In this document: positions 47,728 through 57,343 of the stretch, one piece after another
Layout: every line of letters begins with the position of its first letter
Position numbering within the stretch: the stretch's first letter is position 1
DNA from: Prolixibacteraceae bacterium
GTDB lineage: Bacteria; Bacteroidota; Bacteroidia; Bacteroidales; Prolixibacteraceae
Length of the DNA: 64,000 nt
Assembly (NCBI GenBank): GCA_009773765.1
Contig: WTWZ01000002.1
Span: 124,001 to 188,000, forward strand
Reading direction: 5' to 3'
Notes under the pieces: model-generated
The model's input: the letters and a program-made list of their open reading frames with translations, nothing else
Databases searched by the model: none
Told to the model about the DNA's origin: nothing
Translations under genes and position numbers: made by a program

Positions 47728-48646
47728 GAGGGGATTTATCAGGAATGGGTTAGCCGGGATAGCCGGTTTAAGTTTAGGGGCGGCGCCATTCAATTTGCTG
47801 GCCGGCAGCGATTTTACCACTATTTCAATCATGCACACCAACGATCTGCATTGTCATATTGAACCTCTTTCGGGCGGCAGCGGGAATGTTGCCGGGCACG
47901 GTGGGTTGGCACGCATTTCGGAAATGGTAAAACGCGTTAAAGCTGAAAACCCCAATACCCTTCTCTTCGATGCCGGGGATATATTTCAGGGAACGCCTTA
48001 TTACAACTATTTTAAGGGCGAACTGATGCTGCAATTGATGAGCGCAGTTGGTTACGATGCCGCAACCATGGGAAACCATGAGTTTGACGATGGTTTGGAA
48101 GGAATTGCAGAGTCTCTTCATGCTGCAAAATTCCCGTTTATTTGTTCCAATTACGATTTTTCAAATACCATGCTTGCCGATAAATTTCCGCGATGGAAAA
48201 TTTTTAAACGCGATGGGATAAAAATTGGGGTTTACGGATTGGGCATCGAATTAAAAGGTTTGGTTGCCAACAAAAACTTTGGAAATACCATTTACAGCGA
48301 TCCGTTGAAAACTGCGCTCGAAATGGAGCCATTCCTGAAATTTGAACATAAATGCGATTTGGTGGTTTGCCTGTCGCACCTCGGTTTGCGATACCGTGGC
48401 AACAAAATCAGCGATATGGTTTTGGCAGCGGAAACATCTTTAACCGATCTGGTTATTGGAGGGCATACCCACTCTTTTCTCGAAAAACCAATAATTGAAA
48501 AAAATAAGGCAGGTAACCAGGTCGTTGTGAATCAGGCTGCCAGCTATGGACGGGTTTTGGGGAAAATCGATTTTGTTTTTGAACGGACCAAAAAGAAAAG
48601 GAAAGTTGCTGCTACTGAAAATAAAATTGCAGGAAATGAAGCGTAA
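47720..48646 (+). CDS. 5'-nucleotidase metallophosphatase domain protein, Tat signal
   Basis: A 308-aa protein with an N-terminal MNRRGFIRNGLAGIAGLSLG, a Tat-type signal (RRGFIR). The calcineurin-like phosphoesterase motifs follow: MHTNDLHCH, FDAGDIFQGTPYYN, MGNHEFDDG and GGHTHS, providing the dimetal ligands. It lacks the substrate-binding domain, which is supplied by the gene just upstream. Domain order in the operon is reversed relative to one-chain UshA. Confidence 0.9.
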   Translation: MNRRGFIRNGLAGIAGLSLGAAPFNLLAGSDFTTISIMHTNDLHCHIEPLSGGSGNVAGHGGLARISEMVKRVKAENPNTLLFDAGDIFQGTPYYNYFKGELMLQLMSAVGYDAATMGNHEFDDGLEGIAESLHAAKFPFICSNYDFSNTMLADKFPRWKIFKRDGIKIGVYGLGIELKGLVANKNFGNTIYSDPLKTALEMEPFLKFEHKCDLVVCLSHLGLRYRGNKISDMVLAAETSLTDLVIGGHTHSFLEKPIIEKNKAGNQVVVNQAASYGRVLGKIDFVFERTKKKRKVAATENKIAGNEA

Positions 48647-50246
48647 TACCCGCATTTTACTCTCTCTTGTATCAGGGGTATTGCTTAGTCTGGCATGGCT
48701 TGGCTTACCCGGGTGGACACTTTTTATTGCGTTTGTGCCGCTACTTTATCTCGACCATTTTTTTACCGAAAGAAAATCCGAATTCCGGGGCGTTTCGTTT
48801 TGGAGCCACTCTTTTCTTGCCTTTTTTATCTGGAATATCCTCACTACCTGGTGGATTGTGCATGCAACTGCCGCTGGCGCAGTAATGGCAATTGTAACAA
48901 ACTCGTTCCTAATGTCGTTAACCTTTTGGCTGGCGCACATTGCACGGCGCAATTACAAATCGGACCTGGGTTATATTGCAATAGTTGTTTTCTGGATTTC
49001 ATTTGAATATTTTCATTTTCACTGGGATATTGAGTGGCCGTGGCTGACCCTGGGAAACGGTTTTGCCAACAATGTAAAAATGGTGCAGTGGTATGAATAC
49101 ACAGGTTTTATAGGAGGTACGCTTTGGGTGCTTGTAATTAATATCCTGATTTTTAAACTGGTTTTAAACTGGCTGCAAAAACGAACTTTCAGAGAATCTG
49201 TTTATCTGCTTTCAGCAATTGTAATTTTACTTGTTGCTCCGGTTTCATTTTCACTTTATAAATATTATACGTATGTTGAAAAGGAAAACCCACGAAATAT
49301 CGTTGTTGTTCAGCCCAATATTGATCCCTATTCCGAAAGTTACGATGCACAGGCCGAGAATGAAAAACTACAGAAATTTTTAAACCTGGCCGCCACGAAA
49401 GCAGATAATGAAACCGATTTTATCATCGGGCCGGAAACATTGTTTGAAAATCCCTGGTTTTGGAACGAAGATCAATTGCACACCAACACGAAGTTGTTTC
49501 AGTTATCAGGTTTTTTACAAAATTATCCCAATGCCGAAATGGTTTTTGGGGTTTCGTCATATAAAACCTATCCCGATAAAAAAAGCGCCCCGCCTACTGC
49601 CCGGACCAGAAACGACATAACTTACGACATGTTCAATACTGCCATTTTTCTTGGAAATAACGGGGAAACTCAAATTTATCACAAATCAATTCTGGTGGTG
49701 GGGGTGGAGAAAATGCCATTTGCCAGATACCTTGGTTTTTTAGGCGATTTGGTAATTAATATTGGTGGGACATCAAACAGTTTGGGGCGGCAGGAAGAAC
49801 CAACCAATTTTATCACCAAGGACAAGGTTGAAGTAGCCCCGGTTATTTGTTACGAATCGGTTTTTGGCGAATTTGTTACGAAATATGTGCAAAAAGGCGC
49901 CCAAATGATTTTTATTATCACCAACGACGGATGGTGGAAAAATACGCCCGGCTATCACCAGCACCTCTCGTTTGCAAGGTTGCGCGCTATCGAAACCCGG
50001 CGGAGCATTGCACGTTCGGCCAATACCGGTATTTCGTGTTTTATAAATCAGCGCGGCGATGTTTTGCAGGCAACTGACTGGTGGGTTGAGGCTGCCATTA
50101 AAGGAACAATTAATGCCAATGATAAAATTACGTTTTATGTGAAGTTTGGCGATTATATTGCGCGTATTTCATTGCTTATAAGTGGGTTGCTCGTTTTGCA
50201 ACTGCTGTCGGTCTGGGCGGTGAGAAAAAAGGCCCAGGTTAAATAA
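48636..50246 (+). CDS. lnt: Apolipoprotein N-acyltransferase
   Basis: Starting at ATG 48636 (11-nt overlap with the previous gene) the 536-aa product begins with several membrane segments. It carries a nitrilase-type domain with Glu267 (GPETLF), a Lys in YHKSILVVGVEKMPF, and Cys405 (VICYESVFGEF). The enzyme adds the third acyl chain to lipoproteins at the inner membrane. A longer start at 48546 would lie well inside the nucleotidase gene and is rejected. Confidence 0.92.
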   Translation: MKRNTRILLSLVSGVLLSLAWLGLPGWTLFIAFVPLLYLDHFFTERKSEFRGVSFWSHSFLAFFIWNILTTWWIVHATAAGAVMAIVTNSFLMSLTFWLAHIARRNYKSDLGYIAIVVFWISFEYFHFHWDIEWPWLTLGNGFANNVKMVQWYEYTGFIGGTLWVLVINILIFKLVLNWLQKRTFRESVYLLSAIVILLVAPVSFSLYKYYTYVEKENPRNIVVVQPNIDPYSESYDAQAENEKLQKFLNLAATKADNETDFIIGPETLFENPWFWNEDQLHTNTKLFQLSGFLQNYPNAEMVFGVSSYKTYPDKKSAPPTARTRNDITYDMFNTAIFLGNNGETQIYHKSILVVGVEKMPFARYLGFLGDLVINIGGTSNSLGRQEEPTNFITKDKVEVAPVICYESVFGEFVTKYVQKGAQMIFIITNDGWWKNTPGYHQHLSFARLRAIETRRSIARSANTGISCFINQRGDVLQATDWWVEAAIKGTINANDKITFYVKFGDYIARISLLISGLLVLQLLSVWAVRKKAQVK

Positions 50247-50273
50247 TTCAACCAGCCTTCTGTTTTTTTAACT

Positions 50274-50281
50274 ATATTTGT
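50274..50281 (+). promoter_or_regulatory. Candidate -7 element of toxin-antitoxin pair 1
   Basis: TATATTTG fits TAnnTTTG. It lies only 17 nt before the ATG at 50298, so the transcript would have a very short leader. Confidence 0.5.
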
Positions 50282-50297
50282 GTAGAAACGAACCGTT

Positions 50298-50567
50298 ATG
50301 AACAGCCCGGAAATAAAAACTTTTATCAGAAAAAACAGCAGCCTTTTCTGGTATATTCCCGAAGATAAAAAAGAAGAGATCAGCGAAGATATCTTGGTGG
50401 AGTTTATTCTGAATTACGGGACATTGGAAGATGTAAAAGAGTTGTTCAGTATAATGGGCATTAAAGAAGTTGCAAGTGTTTTTTATCAGGCACAAGGTCG
50501 AAAAAAACTGAATTACTATCCGGAGATATATAACTTTTTTAACTTGTTTTTTCAAAAATATGCATAG
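50298..50567 (+). CDS. Antitoxin-like partner of nucleotidyltransferase
   Basis: An 89-aa acidic helical protein (IRKNSSLFWYIPEDKKEEIS, then LVEFILNYGTLEDVKELF). It is of the type often found just upstream of AbiEii-like nucleotidyltransferases in Bacteroidota and is presumed their antitoxin; no HTH is visible. Overlaps the next gene by 8 nt. Confidence 0.72.
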   Translation: MNSPEIKTFIRKNSSLFWYIPEDKKEEISEDILVEFILNYGTLEDVKELFSIMGIKEVASVFYQAQGRKKLNYYPEIYNFFNLFFQKYA

Positions 50568-51171
50568 AGAAATTCTCAGTATCGAACAAATAAAACTATT
50601 GCCACTTGTCAAAAACTTTTACCGTGAGTTTTACATGGTAGGAGGCACCGCAATTGCGCTCCAAATAGGACATCGGCGCTCGATAGATTTCGATTTGTTT
50701 AAGAATAAACCCATCAGGCCAAAATCAATAATATCAAAAATATCAGATTCAGGATTAACCTATGCTGTTACACGGAGAGTGACTGAACAGCTAAATGTTA
50801 CGATTTCTGACGTTAAATTTACATTTTACGAATATCCATTCAGGATTGAAACTCCTCTAAATTTTGAATCTGTAATAAGAATACCTGAATTAATCGATTT
50901 GGCCGCCATGAAGGCTTATGCATTGGGGCGTCGTTCAAAATGGAAAGATTATGTTGATATTTATTTTTTATTGCGCGATCATTTCTCAGTTGAACAGATT
51001 TCATCACGGGCAAGTCAAATTTATGGGCAGTTGTTTTCTTCAAAACAGTTTCGGTCACAACTTAGCTATTATGCCGATATCAACTATTCAGAACCCGTTG
51101 AATATCTGGTTCCCGCTCCATCCGATGACGAAATCAAACAGTTTTTAATCGATAAGGCGATTGAAATATAA
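50560..51171 (+). CDS. AbiEii-like nucleotidyltransferase toxin
   Basis: A 203-aa protein with YMVGGTAIALQIGHRRSIDF followed by DLF, the GG...DxD nucleotidyltransferase motif of AbiEii/AbiGii toxins, and the downstream LIDLAAMKAYALGRRSKWKD typical of the family. Such toxins act with an antitoxin in type IV systems, some giving abortive infection. Coupled by an 8-nt overlap to the upstream gene. Confidence 0.85.
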   Translation: MHREILSIEQIKLLPLVKNFYREFYMVGGTAIALQIGHRRSIDFDLFKNKPIRPKSIISKISDSGLTYAVTRRVTEQLNVTISDVKFTFYEYPFRIETPLNFESVIRIPELIDLAAMKAYALGRRSKWKDYVDIYFLLRDHFSVEQISSRASQIYGQLFSSKQFRSQLSYYADINYSEPVEYLVPAPSDDEIKQFLIDKAIEI

Positions 51172-51186
51172 ATTTGTTCTTTTCGC

Positions 51187-51194
51187 TATATTTG
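51187..51194 (+). promoter_or_regulatory. Candidate -7 element of toxin-antitoxin pair 2
   Basis: TATATTTG, 12 nt before the ATG at 51207. The same octamer and short leader as at 50274, so the two adjacent modules may share regulation style. Confidence 0.5.
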
Positions 51195-51206
51195 TAAAAA
51201 AAGAAA

Positions 51207-51428
51207 ATGTTTGCAGTACGGGGAATATACGATGGGAAAAAGGTGAAAATTACCGACAGGATTTCCGAAAAGAAGAGATATAGGGTTGTTGTAACTTTTA
51301 TTGAAGAGTTGCCTTTGGAAGAAAATGAAATATGCGATTTTGCCTCGCAAACCGAAAGTTTCGATTTTTGGGAGAACAAAGCCGAGGATATTTATCAGGA
51401 CTATCTTACCAAAAAACCAAATAAATAA
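51207..51428 (+). CDS. Antitoxin-like partner of PemK/MazF-like toxin
   Basis: A 73-aa protein beginning MFAVRGIYDGKKVKITDRIS, a strand-rich N-terminus, with an acidic C-terminal half (FWENKAEDIYQDYLTKK). Its stop overlaps the start of the toxin (TAATG). The layout is that of MazE/DUF2281-like antitoxins but the fold is not certain. Confidence 0.75.
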   Translation: MFAVRGIYDGKKVKITDRISEKKRYRVVVTFIEELPLEENEICDFASQTESFDFWENKAEDIYQDYLTKKPNK

Positions 51429-51754
51429 TGAGAATTGGTGAAATTATTTTAATTCCATTTCCCTTTTCAGAATTGAATAAAACCAAGGTAAGGCCTGCGG
51501 TTGTTATAACCGAAACCAAAGACAAATACAAAGATTTGGTTGTTTCTGCAATCAGTTCAGTTGTACCAAAAAATTTATCAGAAAGAGAATTTGTTATTGA
51601 ATCAGGTAATATGAACAATCTTCGTGTAAATTCAATCGTTAAAACCGACCGTATTGTAACGGTAAAACGAAATGAAATGATTGCTGAATTGGGAAAACTC
51701 ACAGGCAAGGAACTTCAAACGTTTAAATCCATTTTAACCGAAATGATTCGTTAG
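51428..51754 (+). CDS. PemK/MazF-like endoribonuclease toxin
   Basis: A 108-aa protein with GEIILIPFPFSELNKTKVRP followed by AVVITETKD, the signature of the PemK/MazF family, and VNSIVKTDRIVTVKRNEM near the C-terminus. Members cut mRNA. Overlaps its antitoxin stop by 1 nt. Confidence 0.88.
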   Translation: MRIGEIILIPFPFSELNKTKVRPAVVITETKDKYKDLVVSAISSVVPKNLSEREFVIESGNMNNLRVNSIVKTDRIVTVKRNEMIAELGKLTGKELQTFKSILTEMIR

Positions 51755-51921
51755 TCTGATTTCGCAGAAAATCTATATCGGGAACAATCCTTAATATTAT
51801 TGTTTGCTTTAATTATCTGTTAAATCCCCTTAACCTGACAATCCTCAATAATTTTCATCGAATCAGTTTGTTCTTTTGCGCCCGCTAAAATTAAAATTTA
51901 CCGGAAATCATTTATTTTGCG

Positions 51922-52800
51922 ATGTTTACAGAAATTATTCAAATGAAACCAAAATTGGCTACCGTTATTAAGGATTACTCAATTATCACTTTCGGGCTGC
52001 TTTTGTATGTTTTGGGGTGGCAATTATTTCTGATACCTGCCAAAATTACCGGGGGCGGTGTGAGTGGTTTTGCAGCCGTGGTTTACTTTGCCACAAAAAT
52101 CCCGATTAGCGCTACTTTTCTGGTTATTAATGCTATTTTGGTTTTGATTGCCATCAAAATTCTTGGGGCCAGTTTTGGGGTAAAAACTATTTACAGTATT
52201 GCCGCTTTATCAGTGTTCTTCGCGATCTTTCAGAACATTCTGGAAAAACCGCTGGTTGACGACACTTTTCTTTCGGCTGTTTTGGGTGGAATGGCAGGCG
52301 GAATTGGCCTTGGAATTGTTTTTTCGCGCGGGGGCAGCACCGGTGGCACCGATATTTTTGCCATGATCATCATGAAATACCGCAACATCAGCCCGGGAAA
52401 AATAATCATGCTCTGCGATGTTGTAATTATTGCTTCTTCCTACTTTGTTTTTCAGTCGCCCGAAAAACTGGTTTACGGTTATGTTTCTATGTGGGTGGTT
52501 TCCTATTCGCTCGATTCGTTCCTGAGCGGGGCCAACCGGAGCGCACAAATGTTTATTTTTTCAGCGAAATATGAAGAAATTGCCGACTTTATCACCCGTG
52601 ATGCTTATCGTGGGGTAACTGTTTTCGACGGGGTGGGCTGGTACTCCAAAGAAAATATCAAAATCGTAATTTCGATTGTCCGCAAAAAGGAAACCAGCGC
52701 CATTTTTCGCAAAATCAAGGAAATTGATCCCAACGCTTTTATCTCCATGGGGAGTGTGATGGGCGTTTACGGGCAGGGATTTGAAAAACTGAAGTTATAA
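51922..52800 (+). CDS. YitT family membrane protein
   Basis: A 292-aa protein with five to six membrane segments and a C-terminal DUF2179 domain (about 210-290, GVTVFDGVGWYSKENIKIVI). GLGIVFSRGGSTGGTDIFA is the conserved membrane loop. The family is common and its substrate is not known. ATG 51922 or the in-frame ATG 51943 (MKPKLATV) may be the start; the longer is given. Preceded by a 167-nt gap. Confidence 0.88.
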   Translation: MFTEIIQMKPKLATVIKDYSIITFGLLLYVLGWQLFLIPAKITGGGVSGFAAVVYFATKIPISATFLVINAILVLIAIKILGASFGVKTIYSIAALSVFFAIFQNILEKPLVDDTFLSAVLGGMAGGIGLGIVFSRGGSTGGTDIFAMIIMKYRNISPGKIIMLCDVVIIASSYFVFQSPEKLVYGYVSMWVVSYSLDSFLSGANRSAQMFIFSAKYEEIADFITRDAYRGVTVFDGVGWYSKENIKIVISIVRKKETSAIFRKIKEIDPNAFISMGSVMGVYGQGFEKLKL

Positions 52801-52817
52801 GAAATTCTAATATTAAA

Positions 52818-54527
52818 TCAGGAATTCATCGCCAACACCAAATCATTCCCAACTTTAGTAACGGCAGCCAGTTTGTTTTTGGTAAGGCCCTTTATTGAAA
52901 CATCCCATTTTTTGTTGCTCAGCCCCGATTTTTCTTTTATTTCGGCCAGTAATACAGGTGATTTTTCTTTTAATAATCCCATCACCAGTTTTTCCTCTTC
53001 GGTAAGTTCGATGGGTTTCTTTTCTGGTTTCATCTGCGGGAAGAAAAGCACATCCTGAATCGATGGGCTATTGGTCATAAACATGGCCAGGCGGTCGATT
53101 CCCATTCCCATTCCCGACGTTGGCGGCATTCCGAATTCCAGCGCACGAAGAAAATCCTGGTCGATAAACATGGCTTCGTCATCACCTTTTTCCGAGAGTT
53201 TCATCTGGTCTTCAAAACGTTCGCGCTGGTCGATCGGGTCGTTTAATTCGGAGTAGGCATTTGCCAGTTCCTTACCGTTCACCATCAACTCGAAACGTTC
53301 TGTCAGTTCAGGGTTGTCGCGGTGTTTTTTGGTCAAAGGGCTCATTTCAACCGGGTAGTCGGTAATAAAAGTGGGTTGAATATAATGGTGTTCGCATTTC
53401 CAGCCAAAAATCCCGTCAATCAGCTTTCCTTTTCCCATGCTCGGTGTAGTTTCAATGCCGAGTATATCGCAAATTTCGAAAAGTTCCTTTTCTGTTTTTC
53501 CGGAAATATCGTAACCAGTGTGTTCTTTAATGGCATCTGTCATGGTCACACGCGGGTATGGGGTTTTAAAATCTATCGTGTTTTCGCCAACCTGTACTTT
53601 TGTTTGTCCGTGCAATGCCAACGCCACACGTTCGCAGATTTCCTCTGTGAAACCCATCATCCATTTGTAGTCTTTGTAAGCCACATAAATTTCCATAACC
53701 GTAAATTCAGGGTTGTGGGTGCGGTCCATTCCTTCGTTGCGAAAATCTTTCCCGAACTCGTAAACCCCTTCGAAACCGCCAACAATGAGGCGTTTCAAAT
53801 ACAATTCGTTGGCTATCCGCAGGTACAGCGAAATGTTAAGCGCATTATGATGGGTAATAAACGGACGTGCAGCAGCACCTCCCGGAATGGGCTGCAGAAT
53901 GGGTGTTTCAACCTCAAAATAGCCGTATTCATTGAACATCTGCCGCATGGTGTTTACGATTTTTGTACGTTTCATAAATACATCTTTCACCTGCGGGTTT
54001 ACAATCAAATCGACATAGCGCTGGCGGTAACGTTGCTCGGGATCGGTAAATGCGTCGTAGGTTTTGCCCTCTTTTTCCTTTACAATGGGGAGCGGTCGCA
54101 GCGATTTATTGAGAACAGTAAACTCTTTTACATGAATAGAAGTTTCTCCGGTTTGAGTGATGAAAACAAAGCCCTTGACGCCAATAATATCGCCAATATC
54201 GAGCAGTTTTTTAAATATATCGTTGTACAGGGTTTTATCTTCGCCGGGGCATATTTCGTCGCGGTTTACATAAATCTGAATTCGCCCGGTGTGATCCTGC
54301 AGTTCGGCAAACGAGGCTTTCCCCATAATCCTGAAACTCATTATCCGTCCGGCCAGAACCACATCCTGGTAATTATTTCTATTAGTGCTGAAATTTTCCT
54401 TTATTTCGGTTGAGGTGGCATTTATTTTATATTCTGCTGCCGGATATGGATCGATTCCCAGTTCCCGCATTTTCTGCAATGAATTTCTCCTGATTCCTTC
54501 CTGTTCGCTTAATTCCTGATTGCTCAT
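52818..54527 (-). CDS. lysS: Lysyl-tRNA synthetase (class II)
   Basis: A 569-aa enzyme with an N-terminal OB tRNA anticodon-binding domain (about 55-145), class II motif 2 [18 protein letters not shown], and motif 3 [12 protein letters not shown]. About 65 residues beyond the usual end ([14 protein letters not shown]..., [19 protein letters not shown]) form a winged-helix-like extension often seen in Bacteroidota LysRS. Convergent with YitT. Confidence 0.96.
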   Translation of the reverse strand: MSNQELSEQEGIRRNSLQKMRELGIDPYPAAEYKINATSTEIKENFSTNRNNYQDVVLAGRIMSFRIMGKASFAELQDHTGRIQIYVNRDEICPGEDKTLYNDIFKKLLDIGDIIGVKGFVFITQTGETSIHVKEFTVLNKSLRPLPIVKEKEGKTYDAFTDPEQRYRQRYVDLIVNPQVKDVFMKRTKIVNTMRQMFNEYGYFEVETPILQPIPGGAAARPFITHHNALNISLYLRIANELYLKRLIVGGFEGVYEFGKDFRNEGMDRTHNPEFTVMEIYVAYKDYKWMMGFTEEICERVALALHGQTKVQVGENTIDFKTPYPRVTMTDAIKEHTGYDISGKTEKELFEICDILGIETTPSMGKGKLIDGIFGWKCEHHYIQPTFITDYPVEMSPLTKKHRDNPELTERFELMVNGKELANAYSELNDPIDQRERFEDQMKLSEKGDDEAMFIDQDFLRALEFGMPPTSGMGMGIDRLAMFMTNSPSIQDVLFFPQMKPEKKPIELTEEEKLVMGLLKEKSPVLLAEIKEKSGLSNKKWDVSIKGLTKNKLAAVTKVGNDLVLAMNS

Positions 54528-54714
54528 GTTCTTTTTTCAAAAATTTTCGCAAAGATAATAAAAGTAGTGACATTGCTTTTTTGCGGGTAAGCGGTTCGTA
54601 ATCAGGAGTAAATATTATTTAATCCAAACAAATCGGAAAGGGTTCAATATAGCCTGTCATTTTATATCTTTACGGCTTGAAGAATTTATTATTCAGAATT
54701 AACTGTATTACATC

Positions 54715-54954
54715 ATGAACTGGAGATTGTATATTGAAACAAATGATAACGTTTTGTGCGGAAAACCGGTAATTAAAGGAACACGGTTATCGGTAGAGCA
54801 TATTATTAATTTGCTTGCATCCGGTTGGAGTGAAAATCAGATTTTAGAGAATTATCCGCGACTTTCAAAGGAAAGTTTACAGGCAGTTTTTTTGTACATC
54901 CAGGATATTATCCAGGATGGCCTGATTTATGAAAAACCACTAAAAACTGCTTAA
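54715..54954 (+). CDS. DUF433 antitoxin
   Basis: A 79-aa protein with NVLCGKPVIKGTRLSVEHII and LASGWSENQILENYP, the hallmark of DUF433, the HTH-containing antitoxin partner of DUF5615 toxins. Its stop overlaps the toxin start (TAATG). Confidence 0.9.
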   Translation: MNWRLYIETNDNVLCGKPVIKGTRLSVEHIINLLASGWSENQILENYPRLSKESLQAVFLYIQDIIQDGLIYEKPLKTA

Positions 54955-55310
54955 TGAAACTTTTGGCCAATGAGAATTTCCCTTTGACCAGTGTCAAAAT
55001 CCTTGAAGAATTGGGGTATGATATTACTTACATCGGTACATATTTTTCAGGGATTTCAGATTCGGAAGTTATGCAAATTGCGATTGACGAAAAGAGAACA
55101 ATTTTGACTTTCGACAGAGATTATGGTGAACTGATCTTCAGAAAGGGGTTTAAACCTGAAAAGGGAGTGATTTACCTGCGATGGAATGATTTTAAACCTG
55201 ATGAACCTGGCAGTTATTTGCGTGATTTGTTTTTAAAAGGAGAATTTAATTTTGATGGAAAGTTGACAGTAATAAGTGAAAATACAATCAGGCAAAGAAG
55301 TTATTTTTAA
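54954..55310 (+). CDS. DUF5615 PIN-like toxin
   Basis: A 118-aa protein with LANENFPLTSVKILEELGYD (metal-binding Asn/Glu region) and TFDRDYGELIF, typical of the DUF5615 Mut7-C/PIN-like family. The pair with DUF433 is the classic type II layout. 17 nt before recJ on the same strand. Confidence 0.9.
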   Translation: MKLLANENFPLTSVKILEELGYDITYIGTYFSGISDSEVMQIAIDEKRTILTFDRDYGELIFRKGFKPEKGVIYLRWNDFKPDEPGSYLRDLFLKGEFNFDGKLTVISENTIRQRSYF

Positions 55311-55327
55311 AAAAATAAAGCGTAGGC

Positions 55328-57052
55328 ATGGATAAAATCTGGAATTTAAAAAAGCAGGGCGATTTGAACGAGGTGAAACACCTTTCAGCAGCGCTGAATG
55401 TAAATATGGTTATTGCACGGTTGCTGGTTCAGAGGGGGATTAAGACCTTTAACGATGCCAAGGCTTTTTTCAGACCCAGGTTAAGCGATTTGCTCAATCC
55501 GTTTCTGATGAAAGACATGGATAAAGCTGTTGCCCGCGTTGAACAGGCCATTGCAAATAAAGAAAAGGTAATGGTTTACGGCGATTATGATGTGGATGGG
55601 ACCACTTCGGTTGCCATGATGTACTCGTTCCTGAAATCGCGGATCGAACACATTGAATATTACATTCCCGACAGGTACAGCGAGGGTTACGGAATTTCGC
55701 CACAAAGTATCAACTATGCAATCGGCAATGGTTTTACGCTGGTTATTGCACTCGACTGCGGGATTAAAGCTGTGGAAAAAATTGCCGACGCCAAAGAGCG
55801 AGGCCTCGATTTTATTATTTGCGACCATCATAATCCTGGAAGTGAAATTCCTCCCGCAGTGGCAGTTTTAGACCCAAAACAACCCGAATGTCCTTATCCA
55901 AACAAAGAGCTTTCGGGCTGCGGTGTGGGTTTTAAATTGTTGCAGGCCTACTGTCAGAAAAATAACCTCGAACAGGACGAGATTTATGACATGCTCGATT
56001 TACTGGTTGTCAGTATTGCTTCCGATATTGTTCCAATCATTGGCGAAAACAGGGTAATGGCTTACTATGGATTGAAAAAACTAAACACAAACCCGGGAAT
56101 CGGGTTGCAAACCATTATTAATCTGGCCGGTATCGGTGGAACTGAAATCACAATCAGCGATATTGTTTTTAAAATCGGGCCGCGGTTAAATGCTTCGGGA
56201 AGGATTGAACACGGGAAAAAGTCGGTTCAGATTCTGGTTTCTGATGACAACGAAAAATCGGATATAATTGGCGAGGAAATCGACTCATATAACGAAATCA
56301 GAAAAACCCTCGACCGCGATATTACCCAGGAAGCGCTGGATATGATTGAATCCAACGATGAACTGAAATTCATGAACAGCACTGTTTTGTACAACCGCGA
56401 CTGGCATAAGGGCGTGGTTGGAATAGTTGCCTCGCGGGTTACAGAGCAATATTATCGTCCATCGATTATTTTAACCGAATCGAACGGACTGGCAACCGGC
56501 TCGGCACGTTCGGTACGCGATTTTGATTTATACGAGGCTATTGGCAAATGCAGCGATTTGCTGGAATCGTATGGCGGACACATGTATGCCGCAGGCCTTA
56601 CGCTTAAAATCGAAAATATCCCGGTTTTCAGACAGCGGTTCGAAGAGATTGTCACAAGCCAGATTACCAATTTGCAACAAACACAAACCATTGAAATTGA
56701 TGCAAAAATTACGCTCAGCGAAATTAACCCCCGCTTTTACCGCATTTTAAAACAATTTGCGCCATTTGGCCCGCACAATATGTCGCCGGTTTTTGTTACC
56801 GAAGATGTTTATGATGCCGGTACAAGCCGGCTCGTGGGCAAGAACCAGGAACACCTGAAACTTGATTTGGTGGAACCCGATGTGAATTCAGGAATTTTTG
56901 CCGGTATTGCATTTAATCAAAAGCACGCTTTCGAATTAATTACATCAGGCTCACCTTTCGACATTTGTTATTCGATTGCTGAAAACGATTACAGGGGGAA
57001 AATCAATCTGCAACTATTTATTAAAGACATCAAAAAGAGGGATATTTTTTAG
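55328..57052 (+). CDS. recJ: Single-stranded-DNA exonuclease RecJ
   Basis: A 574-aa DHH-family 5'-3' exonuclease. MVYGDYDVDGTTSVAMM (motif I), ALDCGIKA, CDHHNPG (DHH motif), the DHHA1 region with GSARSVRDFDLYEAI / GGHMYAAGLT, and the OB-fold C-terminus (LKLDLVEPD) are all present and in order. Works in mismatch and recombinational repair. The start at 55328 (MDKIWNLKKQGD) fits the family. Confidence 0.96.
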   Translation: MDKIWNLKKQGDLNEVKHLSAALNVNMVIARLLVQRGIKTFNDAKAFFRPRLSDLLNPFLMKDMDKAVARVEQAIANKEKVMVYGDYDVDGTTSVAMMYSFLKSRIEHIEYYIPDRYSEGYGISPQSINYAIGNGFTLVIALDCGIKAVEKIADAKERGLDFIICDHHNPGSEIPPAVAVLDPKQPECPYPNKELSGCGVGFKLLQAYCQKNNLEQDEIYDMLDLLVVSIASDIVPIIGENRVMAYYGLKKLNTNPGIGLQTIINLAGIGGTEITISDIVFKIGPRLNASGRIEHGKKSVQILVSDDNEKSDIIGEEIDSYNEIRKTLDRDITQEALDMIESNDELKFMNSTVLYNRDWHKGVVGIVASRVTEQYYRPSIILTESNGLATGSARSVRDFDLYEAIGKCSDLLESYGGHMYAAGLTLKIENIPVFRQRFEEIVTSQITNLQQTQTIEIDAKITLSEINPRFYRILKQFAPFGPHNMSPVFVTEDVYDAGTSRLVGKNQEHLKLDLVEPDVNSGIFAGIAFNQKHAFELITSGSPFDICYSIAENDYRGKINLQLFIKDIKKRDIF

Positions 57053-57343
57053 GAATTATGACTTTTAACGCTAACAGGTCTGCGACGCTGTCAGGATAAG
57101 AGTCCACCCTTCCAGAGACTAGAGACTTGTCAGCGTGCGAAGCTCCTGACAACGTCATAAGGGGAATAAGAATCAAGTTTTACATCAACAAAAATCAAAT
57201 TTCTGAAAAATTTCCGGAAATCAATTGTTGAATATTATCAATTGTAAGTTGTCGTTGCGGATTTAGATGAGCTTCAGTGTCAGGTAGGACATGACGGTCA
57301 AGAAAGGAGCGGAAACAAGGTACCGCGCGAACTCCGCAATTTG
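57053..57343. other. Intergenic region with hairpins, possible attC-like segment
   Basis: No gene is seen. Near 57080-57160 are complementary words (CTGTCAGG with CCTGACA, GACGCTG with CAGCGT) resembling a REP-like element of two palindromic halves. TTGCGGA (57255-57261) pairs with TCCGCAA (57333-57339), next to the GTTAGGT that begins at 57343 (see that repeat). Confidence 0.5.

Noticed and set aside
57053-57343. Full attC site next to the small membrane-protein gene
   Set aside because: Only one core box and a 7-bp stem are visible; the opposite core box does not match, so I report it only as attC-like.
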